DNA from: Margaritispora aquatica
Lineage: Eukaryota; Ascomycota; Leotiomycetes; Helotiales; Discinellaceae
NCBI GenBank assembly: GCA_007644065.1
Contig: VJWN01000008.1
Location: forward strand, 1,738,411 to 1,802,410
Direction: 5' to 3'
DNA length: 64,000 bases
In this document: in pieces, positions 23,105 through 33,745 of the stretch
How positions within the stretch are numbered: position 1 is the first letter of the stretch
How the letters are laid out: every line of letters begins with the position of its first letter
Made by a program: the position numbers and the translations under genes
Notes under the pieces: model-generated
What the model saw: only the letters and a program-made list of their open reading frames with translations
What the model was told of the DNA's origin: nothing
Database searches by the model: none

Positions 23105-24748
23105 ATGGTTATTCATAGTGAAGGCAATTCGTCAAGAGTGGACGAGGAGAGTCCTCTCCTTCGGGACCAACCCAAACCCATCGACGACAGCGAGCAATCC
23201 GCAGAGCAAACAATCATACAAGAGGAGATATCTTCCCGAAAGCTATTCATCGTTCTTGCTAGCATATATGTCGGTGTCTTCCTTGGAGCGCTCGACAGCA
23301 CAGTGATCGCCACACTCTCCGCTCCAATCTCAACATCCTTCAACTCGCTCTCCCTCCTCTCATGGCTCGCATCCTCCTACCTGATCGCCAATGCTGCCTG
23401 CCAGCCCCTTTCCGGTCGATTGACCGACATCTTCTCCCGCAGGACCGGGCTGGTCGTGTCCAACATCCTGTTTGCAGCAGGCAACTTGATGTGCGGTCTG
23501 GCACAAGATGAGTGGAGCATGATCGCAGGGCGTGTGGTGGCTGGTATGGGAGGTGGTGGATTGATGGCCATCAGTACCTTCGTCGCGAGTGATTTGGTCC
23601 CTCTGCGGAAAAGAGGTATCATACAAGGGATTGGGAACTTATGCTTTGGTCTTGGTGCTGGATTAGGAGGAATCTTTGGAGGATGGGTCAATGATGTATG
23701 GGGATGGAGGACTGCCTTCCTGGCTCAAGTGCCCTTCGTTGTTGTGTCTGGCATACTCGTCTGGTGGGTGGTCGACATACCACCCAAGAAATCGGAAAAG
23801 TCGAAGCTCTCTCGAGTCGACTTCTTGGGTGCTGGCACCTTGACCGTCACTTTGGTTCTGCTACTTCTCGGTCTCAACTCTGGTGGCAATATCGTGCCTT
23901 GGACACATCCACTTGTCTTGGTCTCACTACCATTATCCGTGATATCTCTGTGTGCTTTTGTCTACATCGAGGCGTATATTGCGCCAGAGCCAGTAATTCC
24001 TGTCCGACTTCTACTCAACCGTACAGTAGCAGCAGCGTGCCTATGCAACTGGTTTGCAACCATGACAGTGTACATGGTTCTCTTCTACGTCCCCATCTTC
24101 TTCCAGGTCAAGGGCCTCTCTACCACAGCCGCTGGCATGCGACTCATTCCCCAATCAATCGGTGGTTCGATTGGTTCTCTAGGATGTGGATTGATCATGA
24201 ACAGGACGGGAAAGTACAAAGTCATGTCTTATGTCGTCCTTGGTGCTTTTGTCCTTGGAAATGGCATGCTCTGCACACTGAATTTCCACGATGCAGATTG
24301 GCCATCTTATATCTACCAAGGCCTCATCGGAATCGGCTACGGAGGAATGCTCACCGTCACTCTCTTGGCTGTCATCAGTGCCGTATCCCATGAACACCAA
24401 GCGGTCATTACATCAGCTACCTACGCCTTCCGCTCTACAGGCTCAACAATCGGCATTACGATCGCATCTGCAGTGTACCAGAACATCCTGGTCTCTTCTC
24501 TACATTCCAAATTCGACGGACAGCCTGGCGCAGAAGAGGAGATTAGGAGGATCAGAGATAGCTTTGATGAGCTGAAGCATCTTCCTGAGGGATGGGAAGA
24601 GGGTGCGAAGAATAGCTTCTCAGGGGCGTTGAGAGGTGTGTTTTTGACAGGATTCAGTCTTGCGATTCTAGCGTTGGTGTGTGCCAGTTTTATGAAGCAG
24701 CATGTTTTGCATAAGAATCTCGCAAGGAGGGGTTCGAATTCGAATTGA
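23105..24748 (+). CDS. MFS transporter, DHA2 family, vacuolar amino-acid/multidrug type
   Basis: An intronless gene of 547 aa with ATG at 23105. It starts with an acidic cytosolic tail carrying EESPLLRDQ, a dileucine-type vacuolar sorting signal, followed by about 14 hydrophobic helices. Family motifs are LDSTVIATL in helix 1, GRLTDIFSRRTGL (MFS motif A between helices 2 and 3), GRVVAGMGGGGLMA (motif B) and GLGAGLGGIFGGW (motif C, drug:H+ antiporters). It is most like fission-yeast Fnx1/Fnx2 and yeast Vba proteins, which move basic amino acids into the vacuole, although drug efflux at the plasma membrane is equally possible for this family. It diverges from the MARVEL gene; nothing indicates a biosynthetic cluster. 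Confidence 0.88.
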   Translation: MVIHSEGNSSRVDEESPLLRDQPKPIDDSEQSAEQTIIQEEISSRKLFIVLASIYVGVFLGALDSTVIATLSAPISTSFNSLSLLSWLASSYLIANAACQPLSGRLTDIFSRRTGLVVSNILFAAGNLMCGLAQDEWSMIAGRVVAGMGGGGLMAISTFVASDLVPLRKRGIIQGIGNLCFGLGAGLGGIFGGWVNDVWGWRTAFLAQVPFVVVSGILVWWVVDIPPKKSEKSKLSRVDFLGAGTLTVTLVLLLLGLNSGGNIVPWTHPLVLVSLPLSVISLCAFVYIEAYIAPEPVIPVRLLLNRTVAAACLCNWFATMTVYMVLFYVPIFFQVKGLSTTAAGMRLIPQSIGGSIGSLGCGLIMNRTGKYKVMSYVVLGAFVLGNGMLCTLNFHDADWPSYIYQGLIGIGYGGMLTVTLLAVISAVSHEHQAVITSATYAFRSTGSTIGITIASAVYQNILVSSLHSKFDGQPGAEEEIRRIRDSFDELKHLPEGWEEGAKNSFSGALRGVFLTGFSLAILALVCASFMKQHVLHKNLARRGSNSN

Positions 24749-25578
24749 AAGCTTGAGTTTTCTTTACTGGGGAATAGAGTCGAAGAAACGATGTTTGCGA
24801 AGAAACGTCTAGGGCATCTTCGAAAGTCGATATCAAAATCTATGACATTTAGCGATTGTTATTGCATGACAGCAACTAGCTGTTCTCGTTCTCGTCACTG
24901 TGCGATATGCGATGTGCGATGTTCGAGATGATAATGCTCATTTGAGAATGTCTTTCGTGTGTAGAGATCGCAGATCGATTAAAATTCTTTTGGAGATAGA
25001 GGAATGAATTTAATTCTGTCAAGTGTTGCCACACAGTCAAACATAAGTTTATCAATCTTCATACTCCATACTCTATACTCCATGCTCTCAGCTCTCTTTA
25101 CCATATAATCAATTCAAATCGAGCTTCTCTAGTCGTCCTAGTACAACAACTTATCGCATTTTTTTGTCACTTCTCTTTCAATCCTACTCCCTCCAATATC
25201 CTCTTTCGCGCACCTTGGGGTCGACCATGACATCAGACGCAGGAGTGGGGTGGAGATGTCTCCGCAACTCTGCAGCTCGTCGATGATTGCTTGGATGAGA
25301 ACTTCTAAGAATCTGAGATGCCTGTTTGGATTCCAAGCCCACTCATGAACCCCGATCATTTCAACCGCTTCGCTCGTTACGGTCCACCCTTGCACTTGAG
25401 TAACTTAACTTACTGTGGGGTAATATGTCGCTTAACAAACACTAGAGGTGTACATAAGGTATTTATATAAACTCAAAACATACAAATTCCTCTTCATCCC
25501 ATACATCTTCTGTTTTATACTCAAATAATTCATCCAAAATACCTCTTCCTTCTATCAACCATACACATATCCCCGACA
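24749..25578. other. Intergenic, 0.8 kb
   Basis: MFS 3' flank and alpha/beta hydrolase promoter. No coding signal or repeat is seen. Confidence 0.55.
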
Positions 25579-26679
25579 ATGGCAGCAACAAACACCATCC
25601 AAGTCCCCCACCTCGGCGGCATAACAGTCGGGTACAAGCTCTCCTCACCCACCACCAACACCGAAATCGACCCTTCCCTCCCCACAGCCGTCCTAATAAA
25701 CAGCATGTGCACGACCGTTTCCCTGTACAACACACAATTCTCCTCCTCGGCTCTAACAAGCCGCATGAACCTCCTCGCCATCGAACCTCTCGGCCACGGC
25801 GCCACGAGCTGCGCAAAGACTGAGCACTGGACGTACTGGGACTCGGCGATCATGGCGCTGCAGGTTATGGATCGCTTGGGTGTCAAGAAGGCGTTTCTGT
25901 TGGGTACGAGTCAAGGCGGCTGGATCGTGATGCGTGTGGGCATTTTGGCGCCTGAGAGGGTATGTCTTGTAGTCTTGCTTCTGACTATCTATACACTCGG
26001 AGTTGGAAATGGAAATGAAACCGGATACCAGTCTAATACTCTCCAGATTCTCGGCATCATGATCCTCGGCACCTCACTAACCCACGAATCGACCCTTTCC
26101 CGCACGCTCGGGTGCTGGGACCCGTCTCCTATCCTGACGCCCTTCATCCAGGGCTGGGCATCCTCGGTCCCTACGCCAGACTTCACAGTCGACGACGTGT
26201 GGTGCGGCATGGTTGGCGGGATTGGTTTCGGGAGTAGTGGCACCCCGGAGCTGATGCAGTTCTGGACGCAGACCTTGAAGAGTGTCTATAAGGGCGATGA
26301 GGGGAGACGCAAGCTGAGGATGGCGGTGCTGTGTTTGCTGGAGAGGGATGGGCTTTTGTTGAGGTTGGGCGATGTGAGAGCGCCGGTTTGGTGGTTGCAG
26401 GTATGTTTTGAACATTTTTCATTCACTGCTTGCTCTCCTTTACTTGCACATAAATCGAATTCGGTGGTGATGGGATGTGGGAAGATTTTTGCTGACACTA
26501 AGCAGGGAACCGAAGATAGCGTCTACGGCACCACGATGTCGGAGATGCACAGTAAGTTGTTCACGGGCAGTAAGGAGGTGAAGTACAGTGTCGTGGAAGG
26601 GGGAGCGCATTATTTGAACGCGACGAATCCGGAGGAAGTCAATTCTGCGCTTTTGGAGATGGTGGAGAGGTACACGTGA
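25579..26679 (+). CDS. Alpha/beta-hydrolase
   Basis: Best model is join(25579-25959, 26047-26400, 26506-26679), 302 aa. The interval is one uninterrupted frame of 366 aa because both introns (87 and 105 nt) are multiples of three and stop-free. Each has GTATGT and a good branch and acceptor (TCTAATACTCTCCAG; GCTGACACTAAGCAG). Splicing removes two insertions that break the fold. The catalytic triad is Ser111 in LLGTSQGGW, Asp249 in LQGTEDSVYG and His280 in EGGAHYLN. The HGATS turn at residue 73 and IEPLGHG are typical of MhpC-like esterases and peroxidase-like hydrolases. There is no signal peptide, so it is probably cytosolic. The substrate is unknown. Confidence 0.85.
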   Translation: MAATNTIQVPHLGGITVGYKLSSPTTNTEIDPSLPTAVLINSMCTTVSLYNTQFSSSALTSRMNLLAIEPLGHGATSCAKTEHWTYWDSAIMALQVMDRLGVKKAFLLGTSQGGWIVMRVGILAPERVCLVVLLLTIYTLGVGNGNETGYQSNTLQILGIMILGTSLTHESTLSRTLGCWDPSPILTPFIQGWASSVPTPDFTVDDVWCGMVGGIGFGSSGTPELMQFWTQTLKSVYKGDEGRRKLRMAVLCLLERDGLLLRLGDVRAPVWWLQVCFEHFSFTACSPLLAHKSNSVVMGCGKIFADTKQGTEDSVYGTTMSEMHSKLFTGSKEVKYSVVEGGAHYLNATNPEEVNSALLEMVERYT

Positions 26680-28035
26680 GCTGTAGGTTGGTGTGTAGAT
26701 AGAGTAAAGTGATGTAGTGAGAATGTATAATATACGTAGCTTTGCCTCAAGCTTTTAATAAGTGGGTTGCTTGATGAACGAATATATGAATGAGTAAGGA
26801 ATTGGTTACAGCTATAGGTATAAAACAAGTATCCTTTCCGTGCTTTGAGAATTGAAATCAACTTTGGCCCAAAATGAGACGATTGAGATTGAGACGCGTC
26901 GAGTAATTAGTATAAAAGTCTTGTCCTTCCCTTCAAATGCTTCAAGCTGTGCGCAAGACTCACAATTGCGAGTGAATTTACCCAAACTATGAATTTAGAC
27001 TCGCTACACGTTCGGATATCTCCTTCAAAGCAAAAGAAACTCATCACCTCTGATTGAAGTTATTCCATACACTCGTACAAAGATCACACATCGAACTTAA
27101 GAACTCAAGTAGAGGGTAAGTTGACTTCAGTCGTCTCAACCAATCAACTAGGTAACCTATATAGCCTATCCTATTTCCGAGATCAAATGGCGTGCCGATC
27201 AAATTGCGCCATACGGGAAAATCTGGCGGTTTTGGTAGGTTGTTTTGAGGAGGTTTGGAGATTTATACTTTGTTTAAGCGAGGATATTTAAATATTATAT
27301 ACCGCAAGGTAAGATAGTTCTATAAATCAAAGTTCTACCACTGGAAGATATATAACTATATATGCCCACATCTATCTATCCTAATCTATCTATTCTAATC
27401 ACAAACAATCCCACGAAAAACAAAGATTAAAATTCATTAGTCCATTAACCATCTCACCTCATATACCATACTTACTTGTACCTCTCTCGCTTAAACCCCC
27501 AATTATCCTCCTTCCACTGTCTTTAAGGGCCTCTAGAAACCCTGTTGTTCACTTTGTGAAGTTGGGGGGTTCTTGAAGTCGGAGGCTGGCTGGCTGGCGA
27601 GTCAGCACCCTCTAAAATGACAGATTGGCGAACTGGTGTAATTTGAATTGGTGACCAGAGCAGTCCAAATTTCCTTTATGTAGATGCTTCTGGATCTCTA
27701 ACTACACTAACATGAGAGCAGTTTGACCTGACCTTGAGACGTCGCTGGCGAAGCCTTCTGGTGCTTGGGTACTTGGGAATGAAGCGGCGTTGATGGGTTG
27801 ATATGCGCTGTGAGTAGTTGAGCGACGGAGGATGAGTACGTGATGCCCTTTTCTCTCTCTCTTGGGCAAGGACGTGAAGTGGTCTTCTTACTCAGCGAGA
27901 TGGCTCTCCTGATTCCTTTGCCAATGCCACGTATTTGTGAGTTGCCTTGCCTTGCCTTTCCGGCTTTGTTTGGTTTGATTCCAAAGTCGATTTGCTCCTC
28001 AGATGAGGTGTGATGCCGATATATTCACATCGACT
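26680..28035. other. Intergenic, 1.4 kb, between convergent genes
   Basis: AT-rich 3' flanks of the hydrolase and HET genes. No gene, tRNA or clear repeat. Confidence 0.55.
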
Positions 28036-30186
28036 TCAAACAAGCTCAATCCAGCAATCTAACCACTTCTTCACCATCTCCACCAATTGCCAATTATGCC
28101 GAGCGGCCAATCTATCCCTCAGGCTTTCTCCTTGCATCACACCCTCAACGTAGCACTCTCCCACTAATTGATATCTTGTTCTATTATCACCGCCATCACC
28201 GCCATCACCAACACCACCAGCACCACCGCCCACCGGTCTCAAAACAAACGGCACCCCCGCAAATGGCAACAAAAACACCTTATCACCCACCCTCGCTTCT
28301 ACCGGCCCAAGCCCACACAACCCCTTTTGCTTATTAACGAAAAACCTCCTCTCACGCGCCAGCAGCTGCACCGTCGCAAACGCCGGATGTCCGTCCATCT
28401 GTGTCTCTGGACCCGTCAGACGTGAGAGATAGCTAGGCACGTGTCGCGGCATGGGAGTAAATACTTTGCGCGCCCAGTCGTTGCCCTGCACGCCGAGAAT
28501 GCGTCCGCCTTTTTTGAACTGAAGACCGCAGTTTATGGTCCGCCAGAAGGCTTCGATATTGGTATACGTCGATGCGAGCGCTCGCCAGGAACTGATGATG
28601 CTTGTGAAGTCTGAGGGAGTAGAGGTGGGGGAGGGTGGCGTGTGTCTCGGCATGGGCGAGCCGACCGCTGTGATGGTGTCGATTTCGCGTCCTTGGAGCG
28701 AAAGGACCTGATTACGTCCCTCGCTTGTAAACGACAAAATGGAGCGGAACACTTTAGTTGCTGAATATTCGCTACGTTCTAAATACCACGATTCTATGCT
28801 TGCAGCGCGATGGCAGAGTGTGGCGAGGTATTGGTATGGACCGTGTTGCGACTCTGTACATGCGTTTTTGAAGCTCCAGTCTTGGACCCAGCTAGGCAGA
28901 TTGAGCTCCGTGGTACTTTTGCCAAGGCCGGCTCCGACGAGCATCTGTAGTGAGCGAGTTTGTTGGATCATGTGTTGAGTGTGGTTGATGTAGGTGTCGC
29001 CGGTTGACAGCGTGTAGTCGGGCATAATACGTACTGATTTCATGTGGTGGAAGCTGCAGAGAGCGTATATGTGGTCGCGCGGGTCAGAGGCCAAGCGATG
29101 TCGATGCGTCCAGAGGAGTGTGAGGGCACCCATCTCATTTCCTTGGTTGTTGATGATACGTGAGCTTTCAAGCTCAAGGACAGAGGTGGTGATGTTGGTT
29201 AGGATTGTTCTGTAACTAGTGTTGAGGAGTGAGAGGTTATGTCGGGGAGAGATCGCTTTAGAGGTGATCTGCGTGTGAGGCAGTAACGCTACTTTATAAA
29301 GTGCATTGGCTGCATCAAGAAGGACTTTCCAAGGTACGAGTTGAGTGCCGAATATTATTGATACCTTTCTTGGGAGCAGACATTCTTGGATTACCCACAT
29401 TCGGCGCCACCATGGACTTGAAAACCACTGTCCAAGTCGCGAAAAAAGTCTTTCATATTGTGGTTTAACACTCCACATCTGGTCAGAGTTGACCTCAAAG
29501 ATGGGAAGGTTCAGCAACTCGTCTCCAGTGAACGTCATCAAGTACAGCAGGGCTACTGTACTGATGTCCAAGTATTCCGGCTCGAGTCTATTGACAACTC
29601 TCAATGTTTCTTGCGTTGGAATGAGTTTGCGCTGAGCACCATCAGCAGCTATATAAGTTATCCCTGGTTGGGACTTAAAAATTTGCATGTGTCTCAACTC
29701 ATCCTGTGGCAACGAAAGGTCAAGATCTTCATATTGATCGAGGAATACTAGACATTCGGTGGTCTGTTTATATATGCTTCCCATCATTGTAACCTGCAAG
29801 TTGCGTTCTGATGTGTCGAGCTGATTGATACTTAATGCATCAATCCATATTGAGCGAACCTCGCTCGGAAGCCGTAGACGATGAAGAGCAGCGAGAAGAT
29901 TGCCAGGAACACCGTGAACATGCCCATTTAGAGTAATGTCATATAATGGTTTAGGATTCCCCCATGTGTAAGAAAGCGCCTCGTAGTGATCTTTTCTGGC
30001 GAGATTTATTATCTTGAGATAGCAAATAATCGGGTCCAGTAGTTTGCCAGGCTGCAATAGAACAATCCGAGTCTCGCCGTCTTTCAGCTTCGAGTACACG
30101 CTTAGAAGCTGCGAACTTTCTGAGTTGGTGGTCATGGTGTCTTGCCTGACTCCCGACATAAGAATTGTTGAGGAGCAAATGTTCAA
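28036..30186 (-). CDS. HET-domain (heterokaryon incompatibility) protein
   Basis: An uninterrupted frame of 716 aa. Starts are possible at residue 1 (30186), 11 or 18 (30135); residue 18 (MTTNSESS) is a credible alternative. The HET domain begins at YEALSYTWGNPKP (residues 68-80) and continues through SIWIDALSINQLD (112-124) and MGSIYKQTTECLVFLD (135-150), the three blocks that define the family. The middle section carries helical repeats (WVIQECLL, DPRDHIYAL). The C-terminus has the usual GDKVFLLPFAGVPFVLRP, then a Gly/Asp minisatellite insert and YQLVGECYVEGVMQGE. HET proteins trigger cell death when genetically different hyphae fuse, but most genomic copies have no assigned partner. No NACHT or other signalling domain is attached. 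Confidence 0.9.
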   Translation of the reverse strand: MNICSSTILMSGVRQDTMTTNSESSQLLSVYSKLKDGETRIVLLQPGKLLDPIICYLKIINLARKDHYEALSYTWGNPKPLYDITLNGHVHGVPGNLLAALHRLRLPSEVRSIWIDALSINQLDTSERNLQVTMMGSIYKQTTECLVFLDQYEDLDLSLPQDELRHMQIFKSQPGITYIAADGAQRKLIPTQETLRVVNRLEPEYLDISTVALLYLMTFTGDELLNLPIFEVNSDQMWSVKPQYERLFSRLGQWFSSPWWRRMWVIQECLLPRKVSIIFGTQLVPWKVLLDAANALYKVALLPHTQITSKAISPRHNLSLLNTSYRTILTNITTSVLELESSRIINNQGNEMGALTLLWTHRHRLASDPRDHIYALCSFHHMKSVRIMPDYTLSTGDTYINHTQHMIQQTRSLQMLVGAGLGKSTTELNLPSWVQDWSFKNACTESQHGPYQYLATLCHRAASIESWYLERSEYSATKVFRSILSFTSEGRNQVLSLQGREIDTITAVGSPMPRHTPPSPTSTPSDFTSIISSWRALASTYTNIEAFWRTINCGLQFKKGGRILGVQGNDWARKVFTPMPRHVPSYLSRLTGPETQMDGHPAFATVQLLARERRFFVNKQKGLCGLGPVEARVGDKVFLLPFAGVPFVLRPVGGGAGGVGDGGDGGDNRTRYQLVGECYVEGVMQGESLRDRLAARHNWQLVEMVKKWLDCWIELV

Positions 30187-30709
30187 GTACTGTGAAAAGC
30201 TTGGTATATGTTTGAACCATGATAATCTTTCCAGAAGCCTCGATCGTGCTCGCCGTATGACTAGGCTGAAATATCATCGCCGCATATTCAGCCCCGACTT
30301 CTATATGCCACGATTTCCTTGTTCAACCTTGAGTAGCTATACAACAGTCCTCAGAACAGACAGGCCATGACCGGATTTAACTATTAAAGAAGATAAGAAT
30401 CATGAGGGCATATGGTTGAAGTTTAAGCTTGGAAATGTTGCAAGTGATATCTGGATAGACCATAGGACTGCTAATGTTGTCTTGCAATAAACAACAAACA
30501 CATTTCAAGCTTCAGCTGCTTTCTCATAAAAGACAACCACATTCTCGAAATGATTTTGGCAATATAAATTATCGTTTAAAATAATCAAAATAATGACATA
30601 CGCTCCAGCCCCTATTTCTTATCGCCGAATGGATTTCCACCTCGGAAACTGCCATGCCATGCCACAACCAAACCAATTTCCTTGCTGACAGCTTGACATC
30701 AAACACACG
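30187..30709. other. Divergent promoter, HET and ketosphinganine reductase genes
   Basis: 523 bp between opposing start codons. No further coding signal. Confidence 0.5.
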
Positions 30710-31853
30710 ATGGTGCTCAACTTGAGCTTCTGGTCTATATCTGCCATTGTCCTAGGACTCGCACTCGCTCTGCCAACCATCATGGGACTCTTCAGCAGCA
30801 ACAAATTCGATGTCAATGGCAAGGTACGTGTATAATTCCACCAGGAGCTGCCACCAAACTAATGGGACTGGCAGACTGTCCTGCTCACTGGAGCTTCGGA
30901 GGGCATGGGATTGAGTGTTGCAATCAAACTCGCAAAGAAAGGCGCCAGCATAATAATCGTCTCGCGGAATGTTGGGAGGCTCGAAGAAGCTCTCTTGAAA
31001 ATAAAGGTAACTGGCCTCCGTCACTTTGCCTAGCTCTACCTAGGTACTGTAACTGGGCTAACCCACCCAGGCATCTGCCGCAGACCCCTCGACACAACGA
31101 TTCCAATACATCAGCGCCGACCTGAGTAAAGAAGATGGAGCAGCGGCCGTGATCGCAGAGGCAATTGCCTGGAATGGCCATAAAGCCCCAGACATCGTGT
31201 GGTGCATTGCCGGCGCTTCACATCCCAGCCTGTTCATCGACACCCCCAAGTCTATTATGCGCCAGCAGATGGATATCAACTACTGGTCGTGTGCGGACAT
31301 GGCGCAGGCGATATTGAAGGAATGGCTTGCGCCCGAGAACGTGGGCAAAGGCGGACAGAAGCATCTGATTTTCACCAGCTCGGTCATCGCCTTCGTCGGC
31401 CTCGCTGGATATGGACCATATGCGCCTGCCAAGGCAGCGATCAAGAGCTTGAGTGATACATTGGCTCAGGAAGTTCTTTTGTATGGCGACGCGGTGAAGA
31501 TTCACACTGTCTTCCCGGCCACGATCTTGAGCCCCGGATTGGAGAAGGAGAACCTTACGAAACCGGGCGTCACGCAGGTCCTGGAGGAAACGGATCCGCA
31601 ACAGACACCGGATGAGGCTGCACATGCGGCGATTGCTGGGCTGGAGAGGGGAGAATATTTGGTAACTTTGGGGTTCTTGGGCTCTGCGATGCGTGCTTCT
31701 GCGTATGGTGGCGCGGAGAGAAGTAATTATCTTGTTGATACGGCGTTGACTTGGATCACTAGTTTGATTTGGCCAATTATTCGATGGGACTTGAATGGTA
31801 AAGTCATCTCGTATGCGAAGAAGCATGGCCATCCAAGTACATACCCAAAGTAG
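30710..31853 (+). CDS. 3-ketodihydrosphingosine reductase (Tsc10/Ksr1-like SDR)
   Basis: Three exons (30710-30823, 30875-31006, 31071-31853) give 342 aa. Introns are 51 and 64 nt with AAACTAAT and GGCTAAC branch sites. It should reduce 3-ketosphinganine to sphinganine with NADPH, the second step of sphingolipid synthesis at the ER. An N-terminal membrane helix (ISAIVLGLALALPTIMGL) precedes the Rossmann motif TGASEGMG (43-50). The active site is FTSSV (Ser about 185) with Tyr199 and Lys203 in YAPAK. The C-terminal hydrophobic helix (LTWITSLIWPIIRW) and lysine-rich end match Tsc10 rather than soluble SDRs. Length is close to that of fungal homologues (about 320-350 aa). The stop lies 50 bp from the stop of the opposing gene, so the 3' UTRs probably overlap. 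Confidence 0.9.
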
Positions 31854-31903
31854 TGTTGGAGGTATAAGGAAAATCAATTTACTATATGCAGCTAACCTAC
31901 CTA

Positions 31904-32904
31904 CTATGTCTTGCATTTCTCTATATCTTGAACTCTTGGTATTTCCGCACTCTTCAAGCTTTCTCGATACGCCTGGCCTGTTGACCGCATTTTTTCAATG
32001 CCTGCTTCGTGTCTCTCAACCCGCACCTTCAGATATTGCATACCATCCCAATAACGCTTGATATCGGCATCCTTAGCTGCACCCTTTTTCCTCAAGTCAT
32101 CGATAAATTTCCCTCTTTGTATATTTCCCTTTTTATACATTTCCTTCTTCACACGCTGTTCATCGAATCGTTTCTGTAACTCGGCATAGTCATCTTTCAA
32201 CTTGGCGATCTTTTCATTTTTGCGAGCCTCTCTCCCTTTGTATCTTTCATCGTAGTTCTGGAATCTATCGCGTAGCTTGCTGTAAAGCTCGTTGGCCTTG
32301 GTGATATCTCCGTCTACCTGTTTGAAGTAATTCAAGTCCTTTTCTGCTTTGGATGGTTGTGTATTCAAGGATGTGCACCATTCTTCATGCTCGGCATTGC
32401 TGGGTGTTAACTTGTCATCGAGAGCTCTGTCCTCTTCTGGATACTCTGTATTGCCAGGAGCGAATCTCTCTTTGAGTCCTGTGGTATACTCTTTGTATGC
32501 TGGCTTGAGGACGGCCAGTTCACGTTTCAGGTCCCAAACTTCTTTCCGAAGCGCATCGTTTTCAAGGTACAATTTGTCTTTTAGTGCTTCACATTCCTTC
32601 CATGTAGCTTTCTTTAAAAGCTCAGCAGAGTCCATAGTCTTTGAAGGTCGCTCGAGAACATCGATATAGGCTTGGTAACTTTCTAAGAGCTATAACTCGT
32701 CAGCGATTTGTTTGTTGAGGGTACTGTGCTAGCAAAGCATGCCGTTTGAAATGCTTCTCCTGCTACGTCGATGTTGTTGAAGCCGTTATGACCACTTCCA
32801 AGTATCTGATTTAGCAGTTGTTGAAATGCATCGTGGAGCTCTTTCAGCATCTCTGACTCGAGGCCTTTGGGCTTTTCTCGTTTGGTCGGCAAAGTTATAT
32901 CCAT
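31904..32904 (-). CDS. Orphan coiled-coil protein
   Basis: complement(join(31904-32689, 32767-32904)) gives 307 aa. The 77-nt intron has a GTAGCA donor, a GCTGAC branch site and a TTATAG acceptor. It joins two open frames in phase (GFNNID to LLESYQAY). Most of the product is charged, Lys/Glu/Arg-rich with long heptad stretches (ENDALRKEVWDLKRELAVL; KLKDDYAELQKRFDEQ), so a long coiled coil is likely. There is no signal peptide, membrane helix or known domain. The start at 32904 is the first ATG of the frame. An alternative first exon ending ATGCAG before a GTGAGT donor (about 32960) could also splice in. No family is recognised; a structural or scaffold role is only a guess. Confidence 0.65.
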
Positions 32905-33745
32905 TCCGATGATGTCGAGACCAGCAAGTAATAAAGAACTATCGCATATTGGTCACTCACCTGCATCCAAAGCTATCGTAGTATTTTGTATCTGTCGTAC
33001 TCATTGTGTCCTGTATCTCACTGTGTTTGTGTTTGAGTTTGAGTCAGTATTGCCAGACTTCTCCACACTTCCTTTCAAATGCCGACCTTATTCTTGAAAC
33101 TTGGTGGGAGCTGAAGTTGTTTATACGAATTTCGCTTCATGTCGTTGTCAACCTGGAACATGCAACGAGGACTTTTTGCACCTCACCAACACACATCTCT
33201 CCCGATTCAAGACGCTCTGGCTCTCATATCTTCCAGCTCCAACAAGTGGACAAATTATCCTGGATATTCTAGACACGTCCACCAGTTCATACTATGAATG
33301 GATATCTTCAGAGATTTCTCGCTACTGCCATTTCCTGCACGTCGACATGATCGTTCAAGGCAAGTATAATTTTGTCGATACATTACTTCAACGATTGCGC
33401 ATTCGTACACCTATCTTCTCCTGACTTCTATTCGTCTGCATTTTGCCGAAAATGTCACAAGAACCTTCGTTTCCCACCTACCTAGCTACACCGCATCCTC
33501 AACACATTATCTCGGCGATCTCGATACTCTCCCACCTTTATGAAGTTATTATTGAACGTCCGAATTTTTAGCAGGCGGTTCTTTCACCAGTCTCCATTCA
33601 CATCTCGATGTGAATGGAGTTTCTGGGCCTGGCAGCCCATGACGTCACACCTTCACACATGCTGCGTCTCGAAGTCTTTTCTCGTCCTCCTCGTTCATAT
33701 CTTCTTGTTTCACTAATCGCAATGGTTTTGCTTCTGTTCATCCCA
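32905..33745. other. Intergenic, 0.8 kb
   Basis: An open plus-strand frame at 33101-33424 has no recognisable features and is not called. A GTGAGT donor-like site on the minus strand at about 32950 may belong to a leader intron of the coiled-coil gene. Confidence 0.4.

Noticed and set aside
32950..33005. Possible first exon MSTTDTKYYDSFG ending in GTGAGT (minus) for the coiled-coil gene
   Set aside because: Its phase (2) matches no acceptor in the downstream coding frame; only the two-codon ATGCAG alternative would fit, so it was left out.
33101..33424. 107-codon plus-strand open frame
   Set aside because: No recognisable motif, signal peptide or splice structure; overlaps no conserved neighbour.
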